Shown one piece after another: positions 1-8,370 of a stretch of DNA of 64,000 nt. Origin of the DNA: Pseudomonas fluorescens (GTDB lineage: Bacteria; Pseudomonadota; Gammaproteobacteria; Pseudomonadales; Pseudomonadaceae); contig NZ_MOBX01000013.1 of the NCBI RefSeq assembly GCF_003732425.1, positions 310,001-374,000 of the forward strand, in the 5' to 3' direction. The position numbers and the translations under genes were made by a program. The notes below the pieces were generated by a model that was given only the letters and a program-made list of their open reading frames with translations, was not told the origin of the DNA and did no database searches. The first letter of the stretch is position 1. Every line of letters starts with the position of its first letter.

Positions 1-1397
1 TGGCGTTCCATCGGGGCTCTGTCACGGCGCCTGCTGGGTGTGGAAAAACGCAGCTCATTGCCGATACCTTGGCACTGCATACGGGCCCCAAACCTGCGTT
101 GATTTTGACCCACACCAACGCTGGGGTGGCAGCATTACGCGCCAGAATGTCACGAGCGAACATCCCGAATGCATCGTATGTAATTGCAACCTTAGATGGC
201 TTCACCATGAAGCTCATCAGTCGGTTTCCGGCGAGAAGCGGGCATGACCCAGCGATCATGCTTTTGCAAAATCCCAGTCATGACTATCCCGCTATTCGAG
301 CCTCCGCGATTGCGCTTTTGAGTGGACGCCATCTTGATAGCGTACTGCAGGCCAGCTATGCGTATTTGCTGGTCGATGAATATCAGGATTGCAATGAAGC
401 ACAACATGCGATCGTTACCTGGTTGGCGCAAGCACTCCGCACCTACGTCTTGGGCGACCCGATGCAAGCGATCTTCAACTTTGGGGGAAACAGGCTTGTC
501 GATTGGACTGCTGAGGTGATCGTTCATTTTCCTCCTATCGGGGCTCTAAGCACCCCTTGGAGGTGGCGCAGAGCGGGTACAGAAGAGTTCGGGAGGTGGC
601 TACTTCAGGCAAGAGGGCTGTTGGAAACGGGACAGCCTATTGACTTGGGTACGGCGCCCGATGAAGTTGAGTGGGTGCGAATAGAGGCTGCTACAGCTGA
701 TGCTCAACGACGCACAGCTGCCCTGGTGCGACTTCAGGATGGTGAATCGGCCTTGATAATTGGGGATTCCAGAAACACTGCTGGCCGCCAGCGACTCACG
801 AGCCAAACTGCTGGAGCCACTACCGTCGAGAGCGTCGATCTTCCAGACCTCATATCTTTCGCCAGAACCTTCGTTCCCACTGTAGAGCAGTCGCTGAATC
901 AGCTTGTTAATTTTGCAGCGAGTGTGATGACGAGCGTTGGGGCGGCCGCGTTTTTACCTAGGATTGAGATCATTCGCAATGGTCGAAATCGCACTGCTCC
1001 GACTCCGGCTGAGCAGTGCGCGATTACCTTCCTCGACACGCTGACACACGGTAGCGCGGCCGAGCTTCTGCAATGCCTATCTAGACAACAGGGGGCGCAT
1101 GTATACCGACCCGAGTTACTGCGCTGTTGCCTGGCAGCGTTGAGAGTTGCAACGATAGGAGGGCAGTCCCTGTACGCCGCTGCAGCTCAAATTCGCGAAA
1201 GAAATCGTATGCTCGGCCGACCACTGTCACGTCGTGCGGTAGGCAGCACATTGTTGCTCAAAGGCTTAGAAGCTGAAATTGCAGTTATCCTGCAACCAGA
1301 TGAGATGAACGCTAAGAACCTCTACGTGGCGATGACCCGTGGGGCAAAGAAGCTTCTCATTTGCTCTCAAACTCCTGTCCTTCATCCCCCAAGATAA
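1..1397 (+). CDS. UvrD/Rep-type superfamily 1 helicase, 5' end outside window
   Basis: The reading frame is open from base 3, so the gene starts before the window. The P-loop PAGCGKT lies at bases 30-50, upstream of the first possible internal start (a TTG at 69). Other SF1 motifs follow in order: a Walker B LLVDEYQDC, a motif III-like YVLGDPMQAIFNFGG, and near the C-terminus LYVAMTRGAKKLLI, resembling UvrD motif VI. The family couples ATP hydrolysis to DNA strand separation or translocation. The visible part is short (about 465 codons) for a full UvrD with 1B/2B subdomains, so it resembles the compact helicases attached to defence loci. It lies 42 bp upstream of the PRTase-like gene on the same strand. 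The helicase call is secure; membership in the retron-like operon is inferred from spacing and strand. Confidence 0.85.
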   Translation, partial: AFHRGSVTAPAGCGKTQLIADTLALHTGPKPALILTHTNAGVAALRARMSRANIPNASYVIATLDGFTMKLISRFPARSGHDPAIMLLQNPSHDYPAIRASAIALLSGRHLDSVLQASYAYLLVDEYQDCNEAQHAIVTWLAQALRTYVLGDPMQAIFNFGGNRLVDWTAEVIVHFPPIGALSTPWRWRRAGTEEFGRWLLQARGLLETGQPIDLGTAPDEVEWVRIEAATADAQRRTAALVRLQDGESALIIGDSRNTAGRQRLTSQTAGATTVESVDLPDLISFARTFVPTVEQSLNQLVNFAASVMTSVGAAAFLPRIEIIRNGRNRTAPTPAEQCAITFLDTLTHGSAAELLQCLSRQQGAHVYRPELLRCCLAALRVATIGGQSLYAAAAQIRERNRMLGRPLSRRAVGSTLLLKGLEAEIAVILQPDEMNAKNLYVAMTRGAKKLLICSQTPVLHPPR

Positions 1398-1439
1398 CTA
1401 CGAACTTGGTAATGCTGGCCAAAGGCACCACATCGGAAA

Positions 1440-2732
1440 ATGAGGTGGTTTGAACGTTTAAGGAAGCAGGCTATGCAGCAGGTTGGTCAGAAGGAAAAAG
1501 CCAAGCTCTGGCTCTCACAGTTCGACCAAGGGCCGAATGACCGCGCGCTCGCCGAGAAGCTGCTCAACTCAGTGAACTACTGCCCGTTGAATGAGTTCAA
1601 GGACAGCATGGTCAAACTCACGCGCAAGGTATTGCCACTCAAACAACCTTCCGCGCTGTTCATCGAGCGTGAGCTCCAACCCACCAAAGCCAAGCTCCCG
1701 CCCCCTCTGTACAAGCAAAAGAAAACCTACAGTAAGCGATCGAAGAAAAAGCACATCAGGGCTTACGGAGCTGCCATCCAAGCGGTCAAGTCAATCAAGT
1801 ACAAAACTCAGGATATTGGCAGTGAAGCGCTGACTGCCTGGATAGCAAATACCTTGTGCCGTCAGAACGATGTGCGCTTTCTCTTGCAGCCCACCGCTGA
1901 CAACATTAGAAACTCGAAAGTCAGAAACTTCGTCGTGCTCACAGACTTCATCGGCAGCGGTGATCGGGCGCGGAAAATCTTGGATGCGATGTGGGGCGTG
2001 GCCTCCATCAGGAGCTGGTATTCGGGCAAATTCGTCAAACTTTGGGTATTGGGTTACAGCGGAACGGAGCAAGGCATAATCAATGTCCGCAGCCACAGAT
2101 TTGCGCCTCAAGTGCATGTGGTCACTGACTGTCCCACCATCTTCAACAGCTTTGATGAAGACAAGGACGACATAATCGCTCTGTGTAAGGTGTACGGCGC
2201 TCACAGCGAAAATCCGCTGGGGTATCAAGGCGCAGCAGCACTCCTGGCTTTCGAGCATGGTGCGCCGAACAACATGCCGGCAATCTTCGTGTCTGAGAAG
2301 AACCGTGGTGCCAAACGCTGGGCACCTCTGTTCCCCAAGCGAGTGACCGAGTACTACTGGCGATCCACCGACGTCGACATGGCTCCCGTCATTACCAATG
2401 CACTCGAAGCACTGAGAATGCCCGAAATCCAAGGCGCACCGAGTTTTCGGCGTGCAAGCAACACGCTCAAATTAGCCGTGATAACTCTCCTCGCGTTCTC
2501 GCAGAAGAAAAGACGAGCAGCGGATCTACGGCGGCTGCTCCCGCTATCACTGGACACGTTGCTGCTTGCGAAAGATCGAGCCGTCAAACGGGCCTGGATT
2601 ACGGCAGAGGGAGCCCTCACGCTAGCGGGCCGAAAACAGATAAGAATGTTGCGACGGCAGGGAGCCAAATTTTTTGTAGCCCCCGACCCCTTCGCTCCGT
2701 ATCATCCGGGGCAACTGAGGGTTCCGCAGTAG
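1440..2732 (+). CDS. Phosphoribosyltransferase-like protein with C-terminal winged helix (candidate retron effector)
   Basis: This 430-residue protein has a PRPP-binding-like loop VVLTDFIGSGDRA at residues 165-177. A segment at about 261-301 (GYQGAAALLAFEHGAPNN, then KRWAPLFPKR) resembles PRTase-like proteins found beside retrons. Residues ~341-400 look like a winged helix (ADLRRLLPLSLDTLLLAKDR, then WITAEGALTLAG). As I recall, PRTase plus winged-helix proteins define a type III-like retron class; here both parts are in one chain. A basic stretch lies at ~90-105. The ATG at 1440 has a weak Shine-Dalgarno; an ATG at 1473 preceded by AAGGAAG is an alternative start. The stop codon falls inside the predicted retron RNA. 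The enzymatic substrate is unknown, and a toxic or nucleotide-modifying effector role is inferred. Confidence 0.72.
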   Translation: MRWFERLRKQAMQQVGQKEKAKLWLSQFDQGPNDRALAEKLLNSVNYCPLNEFKDSMVKLTRKVLPLKQPSALFIERELQPTKAKLPPPLYKQKKTYSKRSKKKHIRAYGAAIQAVKSIKYKTQDIGSEALTAWIANTLCRQNDVRFLLQPTADNIRNSKVRNFVVLTDFIGSGDRARKILDAMWGVASIRSWYSGKFVKLWVLGYSGTEQGIINVRSHRFAPQVHVVTDCPTIFNSFDEDKDDIIALCKVYGAHSENPLGYQGAAALLAFEHGAPNNMPAIFVSEKNRGAKRWAPLFPKRVTEYYWRSTDVDMAPVITNALEALRMPEIQGAPSFRRASNTLKLAVITLLAFSQKKRRAADLRRLLPLSLDTLLLAKDRAVKRAWITAEGALTLAGRKQIRMLRRQGAKFFVAPDPFAPYHPGQLRVPQ

Positions 2733-2885
2733 CGGAATCTAGTATCCCGCACGCTGTGCGGGACGTTTAGGGAGCAAACTCTGCTTTCCGCTGGAACGAT
2801 CTCACGCTGACAGGAGGTTAAGAGCCTTAAAATGACGCTATCGATGTCTGGCTATTTTAAGGCTCTCATCCGCCAGGCGGAATCT
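2719..2885 (+). ncRNA. Candidate retron msr-msd RNA
   Basis: This lies between the PRTase-like gene and the reverse transcriptase, the usual retron ncRNA position. Bases 2719-2727 can pair with 2877-2885 (nine contiguous pairs, two of them G-U), which fits an a1/a2 closing stem. A TAGC just after a1 offers a candidate branching G at 2732. An msr-like hairpin has an 8-bp perfect stem (2745-2752 with 2756-2763, loop GCT). A 7-bp helix 2731-2737/2786-2792 could enclose it. The msd-like part is a 13-bp perfect stem, 2821-2833 with 2854-2866, enclosing a 20-nt loop. A 10-bp direct repeat (gcggaatcta) occurs at 2732-2741 and 2877-2886. The a1 strand lies inside the last codons of the PRTase-like gene. 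Exact ends and the branch point are inferred. Confidence 0.65.
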
Positions 2886-2893
2886 AAAGGTAG

Positions 2894-4057
2894 ATGAAAC
2901 GCTGGAGCCCTCAGCCCTATTTAAAAGCAGGACGTGCCGCAGGCATTCCTGAGGACGTTCTGCAGAACGCGGTGAAGATCGCCGATGAAATGCATGATGA
3001 TTGTCCCCCTGTCTTCTCCCTCAAGCACTTGGCCAACCTGACAGGCGTTCCTTACCCCTTCCTGCACAGAACCATTGGCAGAACGTACCAGACAGAAGCC
3101 TACACCGTGTTCAGGCTACAAAAGGCGAACGCGGGCCACAGCCCTGATCGCTTCCGATACATCTGCGCCCCAAGTCCTGAGCTGCTCCGAGCTCAGCGAT
3201 GGATCAACAAGCACATCCTGTCGAACCTCACGCCTCACCATGCGAGCTATGCCTATGATGAGCGCAACGGCGTTTTGGAAGCGGCTAGCGTGCACTGCCA
3301 GGCAACCTGGTTGATTAAACTCGACCTCACCAATTTCTTCGAGTCCATCTTGGAGCCACAGGTTTTTAAGCTTTTCAGGTCAATTGGGTATCAGCCTCTT
3401 GTAGCTTTTGAGTTGTCGAGACTCTGCACTCGCACTCGCGTCAGCGGTAATCCAGACAGCAAGTTCTGGCGCGGGGAACTCTCGGCGAACTTGCCATATA
3501 AAGACTCCAGGATCGGCCATCTACCTCAAGGTGCTGCAACCTCCCCCAAGATTGCCAACCTGGTCATGCGATCGCTCGACGAACAGCTCTACGACTTCGC
3601 CTCAAGAAATGAGCTCATCTACACTCGGTACGCGGACGACCTGATTTTCTCTTCAAGGCAGCCTTTCGATCGAGCCATAGCCTCCAACCATATTCAGGCC
3701 GTCAACCAGGTGCTGCGTGCCGCTGGGTACTGGCTAAACCGTGCCAAAACCAAAGTCGTCACCCCTGGGACAAGAAAGGTAGTGCTGGGTTTGCTGGTGG
3801 ATGGCCCTGTACCGAGACTCACGAAAGCCTACAAGAAGTATGTCAGTGACCACCTTTATTACCTGTCACATCCGGAGATCAGCGCCGAAGCCCATGCAGC
3901 ACGCAAAGGGTTCAACTCGCTTCAGGGGCTAATCAACCATGTCAGCGGCAAGATCGCCTACGGCATCAGCATCGAACCGCGGTGGGGGGCTGAGCACGGA
4001 CAGAAGCTCAAGCAAATTTGCGATAGGTTACTGGTTGATCATGTTGTGTTTCCGTGA
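2894..4057 (+). CDS. Retron-type reverse transcriptase
   Basis: The 387-residue protein carries the RT core in order: LDLTNFFES (~143-151), LPQGAATSPKIANLV (~210-224) and the catalytic YTRYADDL with YADD at 246-249. Two retron-specific signatures are recognisable in variant form: AASVH in place of NAxxH (~130-134) and VLGLLVDG in place of the VTG motif (~277-284). There is no maturase or HNH domain, which argues against a group II intron. In retrons this enzyme reverse-transcribes the msd part of the adjacent RNA into branched msDNA and holds it in complex with the effector. The ATG at 2894 follows AAAGG closely and lies only 8 nt after the predicted RNA ends. The stop overlaps the degraded integrase that follows. 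Confidence 0.9.
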   Translation: MKRWSPQPYLKAGRAAGIPEDVLQNAVKIADEMHDDCPPVFSLKHLANLTGVPYPFLHRTIGRTYQTEAYTVFRLQKANAGHSPDRFRYICAPSPELLRAQRWINKHILSNLTPHHASYAYDERNGVLEAASVHCQATWLIKLDLTNFFESILEPQVFKLFRSIGYQPLVAFELSRLCTRTRVSGNPDSKFWRGELSANLPYKDSRIGHLPQGAATSPKIANLVMRSLDEQLYDFASRNELIYTRYADDLIFSSRQPFDRAIASNHIQAVNQVLRAAGYWLNRAKTKVVTPGTRKVVLGLLVDGPVPRLTKAYKKYVSDHLYYLSHPEISAEAHAARKGFNSLQGLINHVSGKIAYGISIEPRWGAEHGQKLKQICDRLLVDHVVFP

Positions 4058-4853
4058 TGCCGGATGGCGTGGGTTGGCTGAACAAGCCACGGAGCTGCTA
4101 CCTCAGGTCGTGCGCAGCTATCGCAGCGCCCTCGCCTACTGGTCAGCTTGGCCGCAGCTGTGTTTTGGCCAGATGCTGGGCGAAATGCGCCCCTTCACCC
4201 AACTGTAGTCGTCCAGTTTGTCCTCGATCACCTGGCACGGCCGTTGGCCGATGGCTGCTAGGCGCACCTGTTGCCGCCCGGTATCGACGCCGCCTTGGTC
4301 ACCGCCCGGGTCAAGAGCAAGCTGGGACCGCTGGCGTTCAACAGCGTCAGTCACCGGATTGCTGTACTAGGTAAATGGTACCGAATCAATGAGTGGGACA
4401 GCCGACCGAAGTGCCGGCTTTAAAAACCCTGCTGCGCGAAGCGCGCAAGGCGCAATCGCGCCAGGGCGTCAACGCGCGCAAGAAAACCGCGGTCGTCCTC
4501 GAGCCGCTGCTGGCACTGCTCGCCACCTGCGACGACGGTTTGCGTGGTATTCGTGACCGCGCCTTGCTCCTGCTGGCTTGAAGCGGTGGCGGTCGGCGCC
4601 GCTCAGAAGTGGTCGGCCTATAGGTCAGCGATGTACGCCGACTGGATGCCGACACCTGGTTCTACGCTCTGGGCGCGACCAAGACCGACACCGGTGGCAC
4701 ACGCCGGGAGAAACCTTTGCGCGCATCGTCCGGCGACGAGCCAAAATGGCCGGTCTAGAGGGCGATTGGGCGGCGCACAGCTTAAGGCCGGGATTTGTCA
4801 CTGAGGCTGGGCGCCAGGGAGTACCGCTGGGCGACCAGACATATGGCTGCTAA
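4057..4853 (+). pseudogene. Degraded tyrosine recombinase (phage-type integrase)
   Basis: Pieces of one recombinase can be read across several frames: TELLPQVVRSYRSALAYW (~4090), ALVTARVKSKLGPLAFN (~4290), VPALKTLLREARKAQSRQG then LRGIRDRALLLLA (4410-4580), RRSEVVGL and DTWFYALGATKTDTGG (~4600-4700), and WAAHSLRPGFVTEAGRQGVPLG (~4770-4830), the region around the HxxR box. At least four frame changes and stop codons separate them. The stretch between the catalytic Arg region and the HxxR box is shortened by an internal deletion, and the C-terminal Tyr segment is missing. The gene cannot make an active enzyme. It probably once mobilised part of this island and begins immediately at the RT stop codon. 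Confidence 0.82.
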
Positions 4854-5619
4854 TGCAAGAATCGCACATTAGATGTGATGCCCGAATGTCGAACACACTC
4901 AGTAGCATCTTGAGATTGGATCGGCACATTAACGATGAGCCTTGAGACGACGTTGCGCCTGTCTCCCCTAATGAAGCCCTACCCGCTAGCTCTCCAAAAG
5001 CTAAACCGTCATCCATACATATTGCAGGTTTCGGCTCTCAAAAATCCCAACCACAGTGTTGTTAACCCGCGTGATGGTGCCACTAACCGATCACTTTTCA
5101 CTGTGCCGGCGGGTGAAGATCTTTGGAAGCGCCTGGCCGGTAATCACTGGCTCGATCTTGACCCAGTGGGTCGGGCAAATAGGCCGCAACCCCAACCGCA
5201 GGTCGAGGCACTCCGTAAAACGATGCTGAACCAAGGCGTGATTCTGACCGATGAAACACCGGACCGACATCTGAGCTTACAGCTTTACGCCGTATCCGGC
5301 GCTCAAAGCGGTGATTTACAACTTCAGCCCAAGCCGAGCCGGCAAATATGCGCGCGGCTTCCTGGGCAACTGTACCGTCAGATTAGATGACTTCGCAGGC
5401 TACAAAGCCGATTTTGAGCAAGTCCTCTCTCAAGTCGGGCGCATATGCGCCTTGCTCGGGCGCTTACAATTGAGTTGCACACCGAAAATCTCTCCGTCGC
5501 GGCTTGGCTATAGTAGCCAAGCCAACGGTAAGAACATCCGCAAGAATTATTGCTCGTAACATCACGCAGTCCGGAGTGATTACGATTGGCCATCTACGCA
5601 AGCCCAGTATTTCGCCTGT
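4854..5619. other. No recognisable gene; two open frames without family
   Basis: Two overlapping plus-strand frames are open here (4935-5390, 151 codons; 5311-5559, 82 codons). I recognise no domain, start signal or neighbour relation for either. The second continues the first in another frame across about 80 bp, so they may be remains of one decayed gene. The stretch lies in the scar between the broken integrase and the XRE regulator. Confidence 0.3.
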
Positions 5620-5907
5620 TCACTCTTCAGCAACCAGCAGTGTTAGCTCGCCCCGAACATGTGCAAGTAGTCCGTCGAGGCTGAGCCCTTCGTTACGCAA
5701 CAAATGGGCGTAAGCGAGCAAGGTTAGCGGCTGAACGTCCATGACGGAGGCCAGCGCGTCCACCTTTTCCAGCGTTGGACTTTTCAGCCCGCGCTCCAAA
5801 GTACTGAGATACGTTCGGCTGCTGACGGTCGAAAAGTCCTCTTGCGTCAACGCTTTACTTTTTCTTAGACGCTGCAGCGCCACCCCGAATGCTTGATTCA
5901 GCTCCAT
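5620..5907 (-). CDS. XRE-family transcriptional regulator
   Basis: This 95-residue protein is almost entirely a Cro/CI-type helix-turn-helix: AFGVALQRLRKSKALTQEDF, then SRTYLSTLERGLKSPTLEKVDALASVM. The tail is a helix (LSLDGLLAHVRGELTLLV) that may dimerise. The ATG at 5907 fits the domain start; a longer frame begins at 5940 but adds a cysteine-rich leader without homology. It is divergent from the gene at 5998, with a palindrome between them. It therefore probably represses its own promoter and that of its neighbour, as XRE regulators on mobile elements usually do. Confidence 0.8.
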   Translation of the reverse strand: MELNQAFGVALQRLRKSKALTQEDFSTVSSRTYLSTLERGLKSPTLEKVDALASVMDVQPLTLLAYAHLLRNEGLSLDGLLAHVRGELTLLVAEE

Positions 5908-5944
5908 TTTGCACCGCTTGCAAAAGGAACTATAGGGCAATAAC

Positions 5945-5975
5945 GAACACTTTAGAGCTACAATCTATAGTGTTC
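5945..5975. promoter_or_regulatory. Inverted repeat between divergent genes, likely XRE operator
   Basis: GAACACT (5945-5951) and AGTGTTC (5969-5975) form a perfect 7-bp inverted repeat with a 17-bp spacer, extended by TTAG/CTAT. It lies midway between the XRE gene and the gene at 5998, where a shared operator is expected. A third related half-site (GAACTATAG) occurs upstream at about 5927. Confidence 0.55.
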
Positions 5976-5997
5976 ATTTGCATTAGGTGTCGGTGAA

Positions 5998-6504
5998 ATG
6001 TTTAGAACGAGTCGTGAAGCAGAAATACCCAGGCCAGTGTTTGTCGGCGAAGATGTACATCTTTGGTCCTGCGTAGAACATGGCCTGCATTTGCCCTGGT
6101 TCTACGCGCGATTGGTCCACTACGACGACGGCATGCAGATTAGCCATATGCTGATGCTGTCTAGCCTGGAAATATTGAAAAGCGCGCTGAACCAGCGGAC
6201 ACCTTCTGCATCGATTGAGGAGATACAGCTTGTCAGCCCAGGCTATTTCAACAAATCGGGTCGGTGGCTAATGGAGCCTTTGTTGGAATTGATAGAGGTG
6301 CAAGCCGGCCCGGAGCAGGCGATATCGTATATCTTCAAAGTGATGGGAGATCGGTTCTATACACAGGGTCGGTCTGATGACGCCGTAGACCAAGTCAGAC
6401 GCACGATTTACTTGGCCAAAATCCAGAGCGTCTGCAGCCCGCCGCGGCCAGCGTCCCCACTCAAAGTGAATCTTTCCCAGGCTCATGACGCCTCCAAACC
6501 TTAA
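5998..6504 (+). CDS. Uncharacterised protein divergent from XRE regulator
   Basis: The 168-residue soluble protein has no signal peptide or membrane segment. I do not recognise its family. Aromatic and acidic residues dominate the first half (VGEDVHLWSCVEHGLHLPWFYARLVHYDDG), and a central helix ends in LMEPLLELIEVQAGPEQAISYIF. The last ~30 residues are proline- and basic-rich and may be a degraded tail. The ATG at 5998 directly follows the intergenic palindrome. Its job may be a mobile-element accessory function under XRE control; this is inferred only from position. Confidence 0.5.
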   Translation: MFRTSREAEIPRPVFVGEDVHLWSCVEHGLHLPWFYARLVHYDDGMQISHMLMLSSLEILKSALNQRTPSASIEEIQLVSPGYFNKSGRWLMEPLLELIEVQAGPEQAISYIFKVMGDRFYTQGRSDDAVDQVRRTIYLAKIQSVCSPPRPASPLKVNLSQAHDASKP

Positions 6505-6526
6505 ACGAGCCCCATTGGGAGGTGCC

Positions 6527-6790
6527 ATGAGCAACCAGCGTTATCCCGAATAATTCAAAATCCAGGCGATCAAACTAGTACGGGTAATCAACTCCCTGTC
6601 TCAGAGATGGCAATTGGGCGAATCCATGCACAATCCCGGTGCCAAGATTCAGCGCTACAACAGGTTCCTAGAGTAACGCGTCGAGGCGGACGGTCAGAGC
6701 GCAGCCGCCGTCTAGGTGCTGAGCTAAAGTGGGCGGTGGGGGAGCGAGACGTCTTACATAGGCCGCCGCGCGCCCCACAGGGGCTTCGGT
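6527..6790 (+). pseudogene. IS3-family OrfA remnant
   Basis: The sequence begins with a good Shine-Dalgarno (GGGAGG) and MSNQRYPE, the typical start of IS3-family OrfA. A stop codon at 6551-6553 cuts the frame. FKIQA continues in the same frame beyond the stop, RYN and RVEADGQ follow around 6650-6695, and RLGAELKWAVGERDVL (~6707-6758) matches the leucine-zipper end of OrfA. Two or more frame changes and stops break it. No OrfB or inverted repeats were found, so this is a dead fragment. Confidence 0.6.
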
Positions 6791-6932
6791 ATTTTTCTTC
6801 GTCCCATGGTACTCCGATCAACAAAAAGGGTTCGGTGTCTTCAAGGTCACGATGGACAAGCAAAGAAAGGGTAAATACCCCCAAGCGGTGGGCAATCGCC
6901 CCAAACCGCAAAGCAGAAGGGCCAGAAAAGGC

Positions 6933-6955
6933 GAATCCCGCTCTAGGCGGGATTC
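6933..6955. terminator. Hairpin, possible terminator
   Basis: GAATCCCGC and GCGGGATTC form a perfect 9-bp stem around the loop TCTAG. No T-tract follows on either strand. It stands in the gene-poor stretch 6791-7284, where I see no coding sequence. It may be a terminator or a relic of an insertion sequence. Confidence 0.4.
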
Positions 6956-7271
6956 TCAGCCGTCGATTGCATGCGTTCGACGGGGCAGGACGCTATTACT
7001 TGGCACTGGGCCATCTGGCTTTCATCAGAAGCGGGGTGCGATCCGAAGATCCCTGTAACCACCCTGTGGATCACGCCTAAGCGCAGATGGACGATAGCCA
7101 ATCCACAATCACTATGTCAATCTTACCCTCACTTCGTGCATCACCTATATTTCCCCAAGCTAAACGATCGGCGATTGCTTGTTTTGATCAAAGCTCCCGG
7201 CTGGAGACCGGCGGTTTATGTGGCGATCGCAAGATTCATGAAGACCTACGTGATCGTTTGCAAACCCCTTG

Positions 7272-7329
7272 AAACTAACGCGAGCTATTTAAGCCGCACA
7301 TGACCGCGGGGGGGAGTTAGTAAATAGCT
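7272..7329. repeat. Interleaved inverted repeats at the 3' end of tniQ
   Basis: ACTAAC (7274-7279) and AGCTATTTA (7283-7291) recur inverted as GTTAGT (7316-7321) and TAAATAGCT (7321-7329). The tniQ stop codon lies inside the left arm. The order of the arms (A B ... A' B') is not a simple hairpin, so it could be two alternative hairpins, a terminator, or protein-binding sites of the transposon. Confidence 0.4.
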
Positions 7330-8370
7330 GAATTGATTTTTTACAGCCACACTCCAACCATTTGATCGGTTTTCTAACCAGTCGTAGATTCCTAGCAAAT
7401 CCTCCCCGCCTTCGAGCATGTCTCGCCAGAGCCATTGAACAACTTTATCGTCAATCCTGGGATCTCTTAGTATCTTCCATGCTTCCATGCAATATGGCAA
7501 TTTCAACATTAGTCCGAGCACCCCACACATCGCCATGCGAACTGGAGGTGGATGTTCCCCTATATCAAGGCATAAGAACGCCTCGCACCCTGCATGCCGT
7601 GGCAATGACACGTTCAGTGATGACCATGACCTATTATCTAGAAGCTGAGCGATTAATGATCCGTCTTCAAAAGGTATATTTCGCTTTTTGCCTATAATTG
7701 CGAGGATATCCCCCATAAAGCTTTCCAATTCTCGGTGAGTAGCATGAACCTCTTTACTTCCTATCAGGAATTTTTTACGCATTACAGATGTCATATACCA
7801 TTGCTGAAAATGCAAAGCCATACTTAATAGCAGGGTAAATCTACTACGGTTTCGCCAACGATCACACGGTGATGCAGCGGGCCATGGCGCATAATTAGAG
7901 GATGGCTGAGTCCATTTTAATATCGATAGAAGGGCTTCCGAAGCAGAGTTGGCATTTATGGGCATTAACGTTTTCAGATGCACCGGACAGATGTTAAACC
8001 ACCAATAACACCAGGAGATTCTGGTAGAGGGTTGGCGACCATAATGAAAATCCTCCATGAGACAATGCTCGCAGAAAACGTTCCGATTCGCGTACGGCAT
8101 AATTAGCCAGTGGCTAAAAGGCAAAAACGTTCTAACCAAGTTCTCAGCTGACAAACCCAGTAGTCCAGAAAGGTTGTTTACGATCACGCCGCCCAAGTGG
8201 AAATCGATGTCTTTTATCCCCACGTGATTAATGTAATCTTCGGATTGTACGAATGGTGTAGACCGTTTCGATCGTAATCCTCTGTTAATCCATGATAAAA
8301 AGATCTCATCATGTACCGGCTTTATCAAGTCGCCAAAATATCTAGCGCCCCTCATTATTTTCTCGATCAA
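7285..8370 (-). CDS. tniQ: TniQ-family transposition targeting protein
   Basis: At 361 residues it shows the TniQ/TnsD N-terminal signature (IKPVHDEIFLSWINRGLRS) and a zinc-binding cluster (FCEHCLMED, then ISWCYWWFNICPVHLKTLM). TniQ proteins recognise the target or resolve the choice of site and connect it to the AAA+ protein. The start overlaps the tniB stop by 29 bp, so translation is probably coupled. It is the third gene of the tniA-tniB-tniQ unit. Which DNA site it recognises cannot be read from the sequence. Codon use is more AT-rich than in the flanking Pseudomonas genes, as expected for a mobile element. Confidence 0.85.
   Translation of the reverse strand: MIEKIMRGARYFGDLIKPVHDEIFLSWINRGLRSKRSTPFVQSEDYINHVGIKDIDFHLGGVIVNNLSGLLGLSAENLVRTFLPFSHWLIMPYANRNVFCEHCLMEDFHYGRQPSTRISWCYWWFNICPVHLKTLMPINANSASEALLSILKWTQPSSNYAPWPAASPCDRWRNRSRFTLLLSMALHFQQWYMTSVMRKKFLIGSKEVHATHRELESFMGDILAIIGKKRNIPFEDGSLIAQLLDNRSWSSLNVSLPRHAGCEAFLCLDIGEHPPPVRMAMCGVLGLMLKLPYCMEAWKILRDPRIDDKVVQWLWRDMLEGGEDLLGIYDWLENRSNGWSVAVKNQFSYLLTPPRGHVRLK

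Noticed and set aside
4870..4900. TGTCG near 4886 as the transposon left end
   Set aside because: Single copy without a repeat array and no matching target duplication next to it.
6791..7284. Possible genes between the IS3 remnant and tniQ
   Set aside because: Open frames overlap one another in several phases with no motif; only the hairpin at 6933 is supportable.
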